Below, piece by piece: positions 48,764 through 59,761 of a DNA stretch of 64,000 nt (within the stretch, counting starts at the first letter, position 1; the number at the start of each line of letters is the position of its first letter). The stretch covers positions 40,546,037 through 40,610,036 of the forward strand of contig CM043966.1 of assembly GCA_014529385.2 (NCBI GenBank), given 5' to 3'. The notes below the pieces were generated by a model. The model was not told the DNA's origin, searched no databases, and saw only the letters and a list, made by a program, of their open reading frames with translations. This stretch comes from Adiantum capillus-veneris. Taxonomy: Eukaryota > Streptophyta > Polypodiopsida > Polypodiales > Pteridaceae. A program made the translations under genes and the position numbers.

Positions 48764-51700
48764 TCATCGTATGGTTTCGTGCATCTTGATTAATGATTCG
48801 TATCTTGCATGTAGATTCATCATTGTTGGACCGAAAATATCAGTGTTTATTGTGAAGAAGCCCGTGTAGAACACTTCTTCAAAGGCCTGGAGGTGATAGG
48901 ATGGTAGAAACATTATCCTTTGATACAACGCATGTATCACCTCCTTTGAAGGTTGACCAGACAGATCATAGGCACATTTGTAAGTATCTTGGAAGAAGAA
49001 GACACTATCTGTCACCTGGCCTGGCTTGAATGTCTCAAATATTGCTAGAAGAGTTTTGCAGATTTTCTTCATCGTGATGCACGTAAGTTCAGGTGAGCCA
49101 GTGAACAATTTGATGGCGCCCGTTAGGGTTTTCACCATGTATTGGACACTTATTCTCTCACCTGCCTTCAAGCCCAACAGCTTAGGATAATTCATCCAAG
49201 TGGGTTGGCTCCTTTGTAATATCTCCTGGGCCTTCCATGTCCTGATCCTTGGTAGAGGACAAAAGCTGAGGTTGTCTCTGATGTTTTTCGGTGCCTCTAC
49301 CAAATGGATTAGGTATTGTGGGTACTTCGTCAACCAAGCCTTCCTCCATTTTGGCTGAGAGGAAACTATTAGCCTGACCCCTTATGGTTGGGAGATATCT
49401 ACGTTGTAGAGTGGTACGGTCGGCTCTTCTCTAATCCGCTTATTGATGGTGGCTGCTTCATATTTTAGCAAAGGATATGGGAGAGAGGGTTGAAGCCATT
49501 CGCGCCTGAGGTTGCTGGCGTCAATCTTCTGGATGGTCATGGACTTGAAAACCCTCTGCTCCCACTCCAAGGCTTCCTTTGTTGTCTCTCTGATCTCCAC
49601 CTCTATTGCCTTACGCAGCTTTTCTTCCTCCTCCTGTGTCAGATCTTGTGGCTCTTGAGAGGATCCTTCTAGGATTTCCTCTTGCATAGGTGTGTCCACC
49701 GGATTGGCCACATTTTCTAAATATATGCCTTCATTGGCTATTGGCCCTGTGCCCTCTTGCTCTCCTACTTGCTGTCCTCTCAGCTCCTCAATATGCCTTA
49801 GGAGTTTCTGTTTTTCTGTTTCAGCTTCTTCGCCCATACTCACGAGGAGGTCGTTCAATTCGGCGTTTATCTTCTCCGCCTCCTCAAGATTTCTTTTGAT
49901 ACTTTCTAATTCCTCTTGCAGGGCTTTTTGGTCTTCTTCCATTCGTGTTTGCATAACAATTGACCCTTCTGCCATCATCAATCGTTGCTTTTTCTCTAGA
50001 TTTAGCTCCTTCTGAAGTTCTTGCATCTGTTCTTCATAAAGTTGGCTTTCCGTAGTGATGTGAGTCGAGCTAGTAGCTCTGACTCTGGCAAGAGATGCCC
50101 GTAGCCTCTAGATGGTTTGGTCTTTCACTTTAAGTTGGTCCTTGAGCTCAAGGACCTCATCCTGGCTGGCTTCTTGATCTATCTCCGCCTTTTCTTTGGC
50201 GTTTCGCATTGCTTCCACTTCTTTGGATTCCTCAGCGAGCTGTAGGGTTAGGTTATCCCTTTTCCTCTCGGCATCTATCAATGATTTGTTGAGTTGCTTA
50301 CATTCCTCTTCAACTCCTTGTATTCTTTGGGCTGCTGCCTGATTTTCTTTTTCCATTTCTTGGTATCTTTGCAATGCCCTTGCTAGACTGGCATGTAGCT
50401 CCGCTTCTCTCTCTTTTTGCCTTTGACTTTGTCCTTGTAAAGAGCTTACTTCTAGCTTTATCTTCACTTCCGTGGTCTTGAGAGCTGCCATCTCACTTTT
50501 TGAGGCCATGGATTGCGCTCTTAACCCAGTCAACTTCGTCATCACCACATCCCAATTGTTGGAGGGCGGGTGCAGGTCCACTGTATTTGTGGCCATTTCT
50601 TTTAGTTCTACTAACCTGATGCCTTGCATTTGTTCCTTAGGCCCTGTGCTTGCCAAGTCGAATGTGATTGTGGTAGCCTCTTCTTTCGTGTATCCTACTG
50701 CTAGCAGGTCCAAAAATGTGTTATATGAATCATTTGGTTCTTGTTGCCCACTTTGAGGATTAGCCTCTTCCTTTGGTTCCGGCTCTTGGCTCTGCTCTTG
50801 CTTGGCCTCTTCTTGTTCTTCTGGTTTGTCTTCCTCCTCTTTATCTTCTTGTGGAGGACTGCTAGGAGGTGGTGAGGCCGATAGAGACGTAGGCTTTTTC
50901 TTTAAGTCTCGGTCTGCCTTTGTTTTCCTTTCTCTCTCTTGGCTTTCCTACTCGTCTAGCAGTTTATGGCGTACCTGCTCCACTTCCTCTTCTGTAAAAG
51001 GTACATGCGGGATATTTTCTGATGCTGCATCAAGAATTTCAAAATTTTTAATATACTCCTCGAATCTAGCCCTTTGCACTCTTCGGGATGATCCCGACAT
51101 TACTTCTAGAGATGGCTTCCAGAGTTCACTCAAATCGCCTTTAAGGGCCCTTTCTACTCTGAAGCTCTCCATCAGCCGCTCTAGTCTTGCCGCTTTTTGT
51201 GACTTTGTCTCTTTTTTCGGCACTTGGACAGACACTTCCTTCCCCTTCTTTTGCTCGGGCTTCTCTTCTTGAACAGGCTCTAGCCATCTTTTCAATCTCT
51301 TCTTTGTCTTCTTTGAGCCTCAGCTAGTCGTTCTGTGATGGGGGGTTAGGCCATCTTCCTTTTTCCTGGAGTGCCCCATAAATCACCTTAGTGATTAGTT
51401 CTCCTGGCACAATATACGTTGGCTTCTTGTTACCCATCTTCACTAGGTTGTCATGTATATATGTTGCATAATTGATTATCTTTGGAGTGCTCTTCATCAT
51501 TGCCCAAGTGAATGTCGTGGCAATTGCTCCTGGCGGCATTCTGTACTTTTGTGGCCGCTTCGTGCACATGTGGAAGTATTGGTTGTACAACTGACTCATG
51601 ATTGCCACTCTTGGGTTGGCAATATCCTTAAGAGTGTAGTTACCTTTTCTTGTCATTGTATACCTTGACATCATCTCTTCTTTTAGTTACACTATCCCCC

Positions 51701-52136
51701 TTGTTGGAGAGGTCTAGTGAATCTGCTACAACCTGCTCGGTGATGATTATTTCTGTTTCTGGCGTGCCTTGCAGATCGGTTACTCTAGCCACTCCATCTT
51801 CTTTTATTGTTGTTAAAAACTCCCAGACTCTCTTTATGTCAACCCCTGCCGGCACTGCTTCAAAATAGTTGTGGAGATCAATCTTCTCCAAGTACCCGGC
51901 CATCTTGCTTCTTACGAACTCATTGAGTTCCCGCGGTAGCATTGGTAGCTCGATCACATTCCCTTCAGTGTCTTTGAACACTCCTTGGTAGATCTTTAGG
52001 TCATTGGACTCTAACAAATCTTATTAGATCCATGTGTTGGTGGGCTTTAGTGTTCCTTCTGGTATGATGAAGGGCTCCACTTCTTCTAGGTAATCCTTAA
52101 TGGTCATTCTTTTCTTCTTTGCCGGTGACTTCGCGG
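48764..52136 (-). pseudogene. ORF3 of GIANT copy 2: large coiled-coil protein of unknown function
   Basis: Starts at the ATG 60908-60906 and continues from 52136 after the RLG-B2 insertion, about 1100 codons in all, broken into frames 52017-51640, 51674-51324, 51295-50948, 50713-50108, 50026-49382 and 49333-48764. Domains: a basic start; a ~230-residue folded-looking region (RVWEFLTTIKEDGVARVTDL, TEQVVADSLDLSNKGDSVTK, MSQLYNQYFHMCTKRPQKY, IVPGELITKVIYGAL); a Lys/Glu-rich acidic linker; about 400 residues of heptad-like coiled coil (for example LEEAEKINAELNDLLVSMGE); and a C-terminal ~190-residue region (LLGLKAGERISVQYMVKTL, MNLHARYESLIK). It sits where Athila-type elements carry an env-like ORF, but I see no signal peptide or membrane segment. 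Function unknown. Confidence 0.7.
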
Positions 52137-52313
52137 TGTGAGCGGGATGAAAACCCACACAGCGCCTCTATAACGACCCGACACACACTCTTGGGAAGAT
52201 ACACACACACATACTATGGGGCACCACTCGGCTTACACAACACACCTGGCCGAGACAGGGAACACACCTCTGGAGTGAGAGGAGAGAGACTATCCACTTG
52301 CCCACTCCACACA

Positions 52314-52374
<61 letters not shown>

Positions 52375-53323
52375 ACACACACAAAAACTCATCTCAAAAG
52401 AGGAGAACTTCTGATGTTTAGATACAAATGAGCTTGGGCCAACACCAATGGGGCAAACAGCTCACACAATATGGGTAAAAGATACCAGATACAATCACAA
52501 ATTGGAGAAGAAGTTTCACTCACCGGAGAAGATTACACAGAAAAACAACAGAAAAAGAGTGAGGAATTTGGCAAAATGGACAGCGCCATCGCGTCCGGAA
52601 CGGCCCAAAACCCCAGTCTACAATGTCAAAGTGCTCAAATCCGACCTCGGATGAGCAGTTTACGGCCAAAACAGGCTCCAAAATGGGCAAAAACACACCT
52701 GCGGCTGTTCCTCCTCTCTTCTCCACGTTTTTTCTGGTCTTCTCTCAGTTTTTTCAGTTCCCACACTTAGATTTTTTAGTTGGGCACCCTTGGCCTTTTA
52801 GATGACCTCAAACGGACCCCAAACAGGCCAAAAACTGACCTCGCAGTGCATAGTTGTCACCTTTTTGCATCATTCGCACACCTGGCACTCAGCTTTTTTC
52901 CAATAATGCACCTCGCCACCACATGAAGTGGCCCCAAAAAAAGGTCCTCATGATGAACTTTCTGCATAATTCTCACAAGCAAACACCCACGTTGTGTCCG
53001 TCCTCATCAGCGTGCAAATATTGTCCTCGTTCGCCCTTCTGACGCCACTAGATGCCATCTGACGCACCTGTTGACCTCACGTCGTCGGCCCGCGGATAGC
53101 TTCCTCGAGAAGTTTTACGCGCTACCAACTCCTCCTTATTGTAGAAAAACACAATGGTACTAGTAACGATGAAAATCGATGCACTATGTACATGGTGTCC
53201 TACCTGTACACATGTGGGCCCCACGTAACCACCTGGCTCTGGAAAATGGGCAATACTTTATTTGATGCACCATGCATGGGTATGTACATATGCGCAATCC
53301 CTTGCTCCAAAAAACTCATGACA
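52137..53323 (-). repeat. 3' LTR of RLG-B2
   Basis: On the minus strand TGTCATGAG ... CCGCTCACA. It holds a (CA)n tract at 52313-52385, expanded compared with the 5' LTR (about 59939-59960). The sequence just upstream (GGGGATGGGCAAATTA) is a weak purine tract. Confidence 0.93.
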
Positions 53324-53351
53324 TAATTTGCCCATCCCCTAGCCTGCTAGA

Positions 53352-54902
53352 TCATTCATGATCAGCAGCAGCAAAGAGAGATATGAGACTCGCCGCATCA
53401 CAAGTCTCCTCATCCTTCACCAACATTTCTTGCTCCACCGACAACTCATCTTGCTCCACCATCATCAATCTAGCATGATACAATTTAAGACGCAATCCAT
53501 TTACCCTTGACTTATGTAGAACACCATCCAGGTTAGCCAGCTGATATGTGCCATTTGGAAAACACTCTACTACCTTGAAAGGGCCTTCCCACTTAATTTG
53601 AAACTTCTTTTGGAAGGTGTTGTCCAGCTTACTGTTGTAGCGCAAAACCAAGTCATGTTGCTTGATACCCTTACTTTTGACCTTTTCATTTATCTTTGTC
53701 AAAGCCTTATCCTGCATCTGCCCATAATGCTCCAATGCGCTCATCCTATCCAACTGGACCTCTTGTAACTGCAAGAGCCTCTCTTTGAATGCATCACTAG
53801 GTGGCCCAAGCAACTTCTCTAACATCTTGACCATAGGCAACTCTACCTCCACAGGCAATAGTGCTTCCTTTCCATACACCAAATGAAATGGAGTAAACCC
53901 TGTACCTGTCTTCACCGAAGAACGGTAAGCCCATAATGCACTAGGCAATTCCAAATCCCAATTCTTTCCTTGGTGCTCTGTCACTTTCGAAAGAATCTGT
54001 ACCAACTCACCATTGAATCTTTCATTCAAGCCATTACACTGCGGGTAATAAGGAGTGGTATGCTGGTGCCTAATCTTCATCTTTGCACATAAAAAATCTA
54101 GCAGTTTAGCTCTAAAGCCAGGCCCCTTATCTGAAAGTAACTCCAGTGGCACCCCAAACTTGCAACATATTTCATCATACACAAATTTTGCCACATCCTT
54201 TGCAGTGATCTGTTTTACTGCTATAGCCTCTGCCCATCTAGAGAGATAGTCCACTGCCATCAAAATATAGCTTTTGCCCCTGCTTGTGATAGGTAACGGG
54301 CCTATTGCATCAATTCCCCACTTTTCAAACACATCAAACACCATAATGGTTTTTCGTAGCTCTGGCTTCAACACTCTCTTCCCAAATGCTTGACACCTAT
54401 TACAAGACCTACACCAATGGTGAACATCCTTGTGCAAACTAGGCCATACATACCCCTCTTGCAAAATCTTATGCAAGGTGATCTTTAGAGCAAAATGGCC
54501 ACCACATGCGCCTTCGTGATTCTCTTCCAGCACTCTGTAAAGCTCCTCCCGCCAAGGTACACGTCTCAACACGAGATCAGCCCCTTTCATGTATAAGACA
54601 TCACCAATCAATTTGTACCTGTATGCTCTACGCACAAAGCCATACTTCTTAGACTTCTGAATCTCCTTTGGAATGATTCCTGTTAGAAAAAACTCCTCTT
54701 CTTGAGCCAAACTTTCCCAGCCATGATAAAGAGGTAAAGTGGTCCTCAACACAAATAGCTCCCCAATCATGCCTTGAGCTGCTTCATGTGCCTCTCCATT
54801 TAGAGCACGTTCAATGTGTCTGATCCTCCATGCTTCAAACTTTTTTAACAGGCCTTTAATCTGAAGCACATTTCCTTCAATGAGGTGTTCTTGCTCTTCC
54901 AC
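53352..54902 (-). CDS. pol: Integrase of RLG-B2
   Basis: Frame of 516 codons beginning in the C-terminus of the second RNase H (LLKKFEAWRIRHIERALNGE). H2C2 zinc module: HEGACGGHFALKITLHKI ... CRSCNRC. Core: KWGIDAIGPLPI (Asp), VPLELLSDKGPGF (Asp) and PQCNGLNERFNGELVQIL (Glu), all three catalytic residues present. C-terminus: FQIKWEGPFKVVECFPNGTY and LHKSRVNGLRLKLYHARLM, the GPF/Y domain, then about 45 acidic residues. No chromodomain. Intact apart from the upstream frameshift; as a separate protein it would have no start codon of its own in the native pol. Confidence 0.9.
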   Translation of the reverse strand: MEEQEHLIEGNVLQIKGLLKKFEAWRIRHIERALNGEAHEAAQGMIGELFVLRTTLPLYHGWESLAQEEEFFLTGIIPKEIQKSKKYGFVRRAYRYKLIGDVLYMKGADLVLRRVPWREELYRVLEENHEGACGGHFALKITLHKILQEGYVWPSLHKDVHHWCRSCNRCQAFGKRVLKPELRKTIMVFDVFEKWGIDAIGPLPITSRGKSYILMAVDYLSRWAEAIAVKQITAKDVAKFVYDEICCKFGVPLELLSDKGPGFRAKLLDFLCAKMKIRHQHTTPYYPQCNGLNERFNGELVQILSKVTEHQGKNWDLELPSALWAYRSSVKTGTGFTPFHLVYGKEALLPVEVELPMVKMLEKLLGPPSDAFKERLLQLQEVQLDRMSALEHYGQMQDKALTKINEKVKSKGIKQHDLVLRYNSKLDNTFQKKFQIKWEGPFKVVECFPNGTYQLANLDGVLHKSRVNGLRLKLYHARLMMVEQDELSVEQEMLVKDEETCDAASLISLFAAADHE

Positions 54903-55556
54903 ACACCCAGCACTTGCTTCACCACTAACAAGGCATCACCTTTTATGCTCAACCTTCGAACCCCATGCTTCAAACAAATGTGTAATCTGGCTTCCAATGT
55001 AGCATATTCAGCCTCATTGTTACTATGAGCATCCAATTTGAACCCTCTCTTGCATACTAGCTTCCCCTCTGGATCATAAAGTGCTATACCCCCTGAAGCT
55101 GCATCGTGGCTCTTTCTGTATGAACCATCAAAGAACAACACATGTGCATTGCTGATCTGTGGCACTTCTTCAACTACCTTTCTCACCACCTCTTCCTTAA
55201 CAATAAGGGGATTCTCCTTGTAGGTCAACAAATCAGCTAGGGTAGCCCTTGTACTATCTTCCACTAGAAAAGAGAACTCAAACTCTTGCAGCTCAATTAC
55301 CCATTTCTTCACCACATTTGACATGTTAATACCATTAATTAACTGTGGCAAAAAGGCATAACTCGTCAAGAAAACAAAAGGCCGTGGTAGCAAGTAATGA
55401 CGAAATCGTCGACAAGCAAATATTACACTGGCCATCACTAGCTCTACTTCCGATAACTTTCTCTCCGCTACCAACTTCACTCGGCTTGCACAATACACTG
55501 GCCTCATATAATGGCTGCCCTTTCCCTTTTGCAATAGCATGGCTCCAATGGCATCA
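54845..55556 (-). pseudogene. pol: Two RNase H domains of RLG-B2
   Basis: First RNase H (gypsy type): DDAIGAMLLQKGKGSHYM, YCASRVKLVAERKLSEVELV, ACRRFRHYLL, then LADLLTYKEN. Second RNase H: LFFDGSYRKSHDAASGGIAL (Asp), NNEAEYATLEARLHICL (Glu) and IKGDALLVVKQVLGVW (Asp). An added RNase H of archaeal type is the known signature of Tat-clade plant elements (Ogre, Retand, Tat). A second one-base frameshift at about 54855-54865 separates it from the integrase frame, where the reading should pass into LLKKFEAW. Confidence 0.9.
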
Positions 55557-57348
55557 TCCCTACTGATGGATTTACATAAAAAACTTTCTCCCAATCAGGA
55601 GCCTGCATGGCTGACAACCCCCCTAACACCTCTTTCACCTCTTGAAACACTTCTTCACACTTGTCATCCCATTGCAATGGATCATGCTTTGCCACTTGCT
55701 GTAATGGATAAAGAAGCTGCGAAGACAATGGAATAAACCGTGCCATGTACTTCACTTTGTGTATAAAGGTTGCCAATTGCTTCGTACTCATAGGTGATGG
55801 AAGAAGAATAATAGACTTCACCTTATCTGGATCAGCCTCAATGCCATTTTCTGACACCATATGGCCCAATAGCTTCACCCTTGGCTGTGCTAGATGACAT
55901 TTCTTTGGATTTAGTTGTCCTCCACATTCATCATATCGAGCCAATACCATCTGCAGCTTCTCATGGTGTTCAGCCCTATTGCTATAAACACAGAAGTCAT
56001 CCATAAAAGCCTTAACACAACTACCAATGAATGGTTCCAACACCCAATTTTCTCTTTCTTGATAGAAAGATGGTCCATTTGACAACCCAAACGGCAACAC
56101 TGTGTAGCAATAGCAGCCCCATGGCGTAATAAATGTTGTCTTTGTGCGGTCTTTAAGAGCAATCTTCAATTGAAAATAGCCTGAAAAACCATCACACACA
56201 CTGTACCTCTCATAGCCTGCCACTGAATCCAAGATCTGATCGATGAATGGAAGAGGATATGGGTTCTTCTTAGTGGCTGCGTTTAAGGGTTTAAAATCTA
56301 CACAAATTCTCCACTTCCCATCCTTCTTTGGACTGACTACTACTGGACTCACCCATTCTGTGGTCTCCACTGGAACTATGAACCCTGCCTTCAATAACTT
56401 GTCCACCTCTACCTGCAAGGCTTCCATTTGCTCTTGACCCATCCTTCTTAGCCTTTGACGCACTGGCTTAGCACCTTCTTTCAGCTCTATATGCATCTCT
56501 TCACCCTTGAACCCTCTGATCTCTTCATATGAAGTAATGAACAAATCAGGAAAACTAGCCAACATATGCAAAAATATATCCTTCTCCATAGCTGAGAGGT
56601 CTCCACTAATCATTTGCGTCATTAATTCCTGCTTCTTTGACAACTCAACTTTGGTTTGCATCAGCCCTTCAATCACTTCATAAGGCCCTTCACTTTCATC
56701 TTCAACCTGATTCGCAAATGCAACTAAACCAATCTCCTGAATTTCTTTGTCCATCAAAAGAAATGCAACATCAGCATCCTCATCACTGCTGGTAGTGCTA
56801 TCACTATCCTCATCTGTCACCGTGGAAGAGTCTTCATCACTAGACTCATCCTCATCTTCATAAAGCTCCTCTAATCGTTTCCTTGTGTCCATATTATAAA
56901 GCTTCTTGGTACCTGTCTTTCCATAGAGGCTAATCGTACCATGTCGCCAATCTTGAATAGCTCCCACTGCACGTAACCATGGTCTGCCCAGTATAATAGG
57001 ATATGCTCCCAACCCTGCTGGCATCACATGAAAATCAACCACTGCCTTTGCATCATATGCCTCCACTTCTAAGCTCTTTACAACACCCAAGCATTTTACT
57101 TTTTGATGGTTTGCCAATCTGATCCAAAAACCTGACACCCCAGCCACTGTGAGACCCATCTTCTCAACGCATGAGTGTGTTATGACGCATATTTGGGCTC
57201 CGCCATCCACATAACCTTGTCCCAAATTTTTCCTTTTATGCCACACATCTACTATTGGACAAATGTCTGGTAGCTCATCCATTGCCAACACCTTTACTGA
57301 ACCTCTCTCTGGCTCTTTCTCCATTGGGTTAACCATCCTCTTCCACTG
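55504..57348 (-). pseudogene. pol: Protease and reverse transcriptase of RLG-B2
   Basis: A 610-codon open piece. Protease: YVDGGAQICVIT (about 57225-57190) and GLGAYPIILGRPWLR (about 57010-56970). An acidic Ser/Asp linker follows (residues about 165-200). RT: WVSPVVVSPKKDGKWRICVD (about 56350-56290), NPYPLPFIDQILDSV, ITPWGCYCYTVLPFGLSNGP, and the catalytic FMDDFCVYS (about 56007-55981), then QLNPKKCHLAQPRVKLLGH. All RT residues look intact. The frame is lost by a one-base deletion at about 55556-55560, where RLG-B1 and the next frame show that VGDDAIGAMLLQ should follow. So the protein is nearly, but not quite, functional in this copy. Confidence 0.9.
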
Positions 57349-58701
57349 TCACTTTAGTTTAAGAACCATTTCTATGAGCTGCCCAAAAGTAACATCTGCC
57401 TTCCTGCTCGTCAGATCCTCCTTCAAGTCATAGCTTAATTGCCCATCCCCTAGTGGAAAATCTGAAACATGAAACTTTCGACGAGCTCTCCTTTTCCTCT
57501 TGGCCTTGACATCCTCGCCTTCATGGCTCTTTCCTTTCTTCTTACTAGGACCTGGGGCACTTCTTCCTTCCTTTTCCTCTGTGGTCCTCTTCCCAATAGG
57601 CATCACTAATGTATCCTCTAGCTTTGATGCCTTCTCCAAGGTGACTACACTTAGCACTTTTGTCTTTCCCTTTTCCTCCTGGGTCAGTCCACTGGTTCCT
57701 TCATCTCCCTTAATTTCGATGCCATAATCATTTGACCTAGTTAGCACCTTTCTTGGCAATGGATACATGTCTCCCCCCATCCTTGGTGGCTTATCACATT
57801 GCGGGCTGATGTGACCCAACTCTCCACAATTGTAACATGTGGGCGTCTGCCTCCAAAACCTACCATTGCTTTGTCCAACACCATTCCTAGGCCTTTCTTC
57901 ACCTCCTTGCGGATTTGCAAACCGCCCTCGACTTCGATTATTTCCCACTTGACCTAGCATGTTTAGGCTGAGATTCTTCATCAAATCAACCACTTGCCTC
58001 ATGTCTTGCCTTAGGCCATCATCTTGCACTGCTGTAGTGACCACTGCTGGCATAACCTGAGTAGTAACAGGAACCACTGGTTCATGATGAACCCCTGACA
58101 TGCGCTCTTGTAAAGACTCTATAGGCTGAAATTCAGACCTCATTGGCAAAGACTCCACCCCTAACTGGCTCATTTTCCTCAGCTTCCACTCTTTGTTCCT
58201 TGCTACCTCTAGTGCATCCTCATATGTCCTAGGATTCTTTAGCTCCACTCTCCAATGTATATTCTCCCAAAGACCAGCCAAGAACCTGTCCTTCTTCATC
58301 ATGTCAGGCGGGGGTACCTGTGGTGCTAAAGCCTTGCACATTCGCTCCCATGCCAATGAAAACTTACGTATGTACGCATCTACTGGCTCACCTTCCTTCT
58401 GCACCAAAGCCTGTACTTCTTGCCACACCTTGTCAGGATCTTCTATCTTCACAAACTCCACTTCCAACCCTGCTCGTAGATTGTCCCAACTCAACCTTAC
58501 AGGTGGATCAGCCATACGCAACTCCTCTTCAAATGCTTTAGACCAAACTCGTGCATCACTCTTCAAACAAATTTGGAGAAGGCGTAACATCTGCGCAGGT
58601 TCATGAATCTGGTTGCTAATGCAGGCAACCTCCATCTTTTCCAAAAATTCTTCCACATCTTCATCACTTCTTCCATGAAACTCCGGATAAGAGGAAGCCA
58701 T
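57349..58701 (-). CDS. gag: Gag polyprotein of RLG-B2
   Basis: The frame is open from 58758, but the likely start is the ATG at 58701 (MASSYPEFHGRSDEDVEEF), which matches the gag start of RLG-B1. About 450 codons. Residues about 20-200 are the capsid helical domain (LRLLQICLKSDARVW, PVDAYIRKFSLAWERM). CYNCGELGHISPQC, about residues 290-303, is a CCHC zinc knuckle that binds RNA. A Lys/Arg-rich stretch (KAKRKRRARRKFHVSDFPLG) leads into FGQLIEMVLKLK and a TGA. The protease continues in the same frame three codons later, so gag and pol are separated by this single stop. RLG-B1 has a sense codon there. Confidence 0.9.
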   Translation of the reverse strand: MASSYPEFHGRSDEDVEEFLEKMEVACISNQIHEPAQMLRLLQICLKSDARVWSKAFEEELRMADPPVRLSWDNLRAGLEVEFVKIEDPDKVWQEVQALVQKEGEPVDAYIRKFSLAWERMCKALAPQVPPPDMMKKDRFLAGLWENIHWRVELKNPRTYEDALEVARNKEWKLRKMSQLGVESLPMRSEFQPIESLQERMSGVHHEPVVPVTTQVMPAVVTTAVQDDGLRQDMRQVVDLMKNLSLNMLGQVGNNRSRGRFANPQGGEERPRNGVGQSNGRFWRQTPTCYNCGELGHISPQCDKPPRMGGDMYPLPRKVLTRSNDYGIEIKGDEGTSGLTQEEKGKTKVLSVVTLEKASKLEDTLVMPIGKRTTEEKEGRSAPGPSKKKGKSHEGEDVKAKRKRRARRKFHVSDFPLGDGQLSYDLKEDLTSRKADVTFGQLIEMVLKLK

Positions 58702-58759
58702 GGCTACCCAAGTTACAATGCTTTGAGAACCCCTTTGAACACACGTGCAAGAACCCAAA

Positions 58760-59737
58760 ACTTTTTACTACCCAATCCCTAGAAACCTCAATGGAGCTCA
58801 GCTTTAGATGAGAACAAACACATGCACATCAAATGAGTTTTAATAGTTGATCATTGGAATTACAACAGGCAAAGGACATTCCAGGATCTCTCTCAATCTT
58901 CTTGGCCCAAACATAAAGACTATGCGCGGCTGGAAAAAGATCTTCCTAGACACATGAACATTAATCTGAATTCTTTGAGTTAAATGAAAAGGAGTGAACT
59001 GAGGGCCATTTTGATCATCCATTAAAGCCAACCATGAAGCTCCCAAGAAGGCACACCTGACTCAACCTCTGATTTTGCCAGAATTTCAGCAGCATAACAG
59101 CATAAATGGCTCAAAATACCAAAAAACAAGCCATCATAACTTGGGAAAATTTCGACAGAGTTTCCCCAGAAGTAGAGCAGTAGGAACCCAAAATATAGAC
59201 TGTCTATGTATGCATAAACTGTCAACAATAGAACCCGAGCATCAAGTAGGACTCACTAGTACATAGCCTATGGCGAGGTCACGAAAAGGGTGCTCCAGCT
59301 ACCTGTATCACCGAAAGGATCTCCACATTTGAGAATCCCCCAGCTCAATAAAAACCTCACGCTATCGACCCTCACACGAAGGCTAATGCAAATCGCATAT
59401 AGTCAAGTCTCAGAAATGACTATCTTCCAGACCAAGTCTCAGAAATGGCTGGGACTGCCAAATACAACCAAGTATGGCTCCACAAATGCGTACAATGGCA
59501 GTTTCCACAAGTAACGTACAATCCAGCAGACGATGCGCTCAAATAGGCGCCAAGTGATGCATACCCACAACAACTGCAAGTGACATCAATTCTAGTATAT
59601 CACTGTACTCCAGCTACCTGTACCTGTGTGAATCACCTGTACCTGTACCTGTCTCTGTAACCTGTAACCTGTAATCTGCAACCTGCAACCTGTAATCCCG
59701 AAGCTCGAAGCTCGAAGCAGAAGGTACTCGAAGAAGA
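58760..59737. other. Leader of RLG-B2 between PBS and gag
   Basis: No coding signal. A short (ACCTGT)n and ACCTGTAATCTGCA-type repeat lies at 59608-59697 and a short CGAAGCT repeat at 59698-59720. Confidence 0.6.
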
Positions 59738-59755
59738 TCCTCCGTGGGGGCGCCA
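59738..59755 (-). other. Putative PBS of RLG-B2
   Basis: TGGCGCCCCCACGGAGGA on the minus strand, at the same distance from the LTR as the related site of RLG-B1. tRNA not assigned. Confidence 0.65.
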
Positions 59756-59761
59756 AAAGAA

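Noticed and set aside
48764-52136. ORF3 as a retroviral env-like glycoprotein
   Set aside because: No signal peptide, membrane segment or Cys-rich ectodomain is visible; the protein is dominated by coiled coil and charged linkers.
53352-53700. Chromodomain at the integrase C-terminus of RLG-B2
   Set aside because: Only the GPF/Y module and a short acidic tail are present; dual RNase H also argues for the Tat clade, not chromoviruses.
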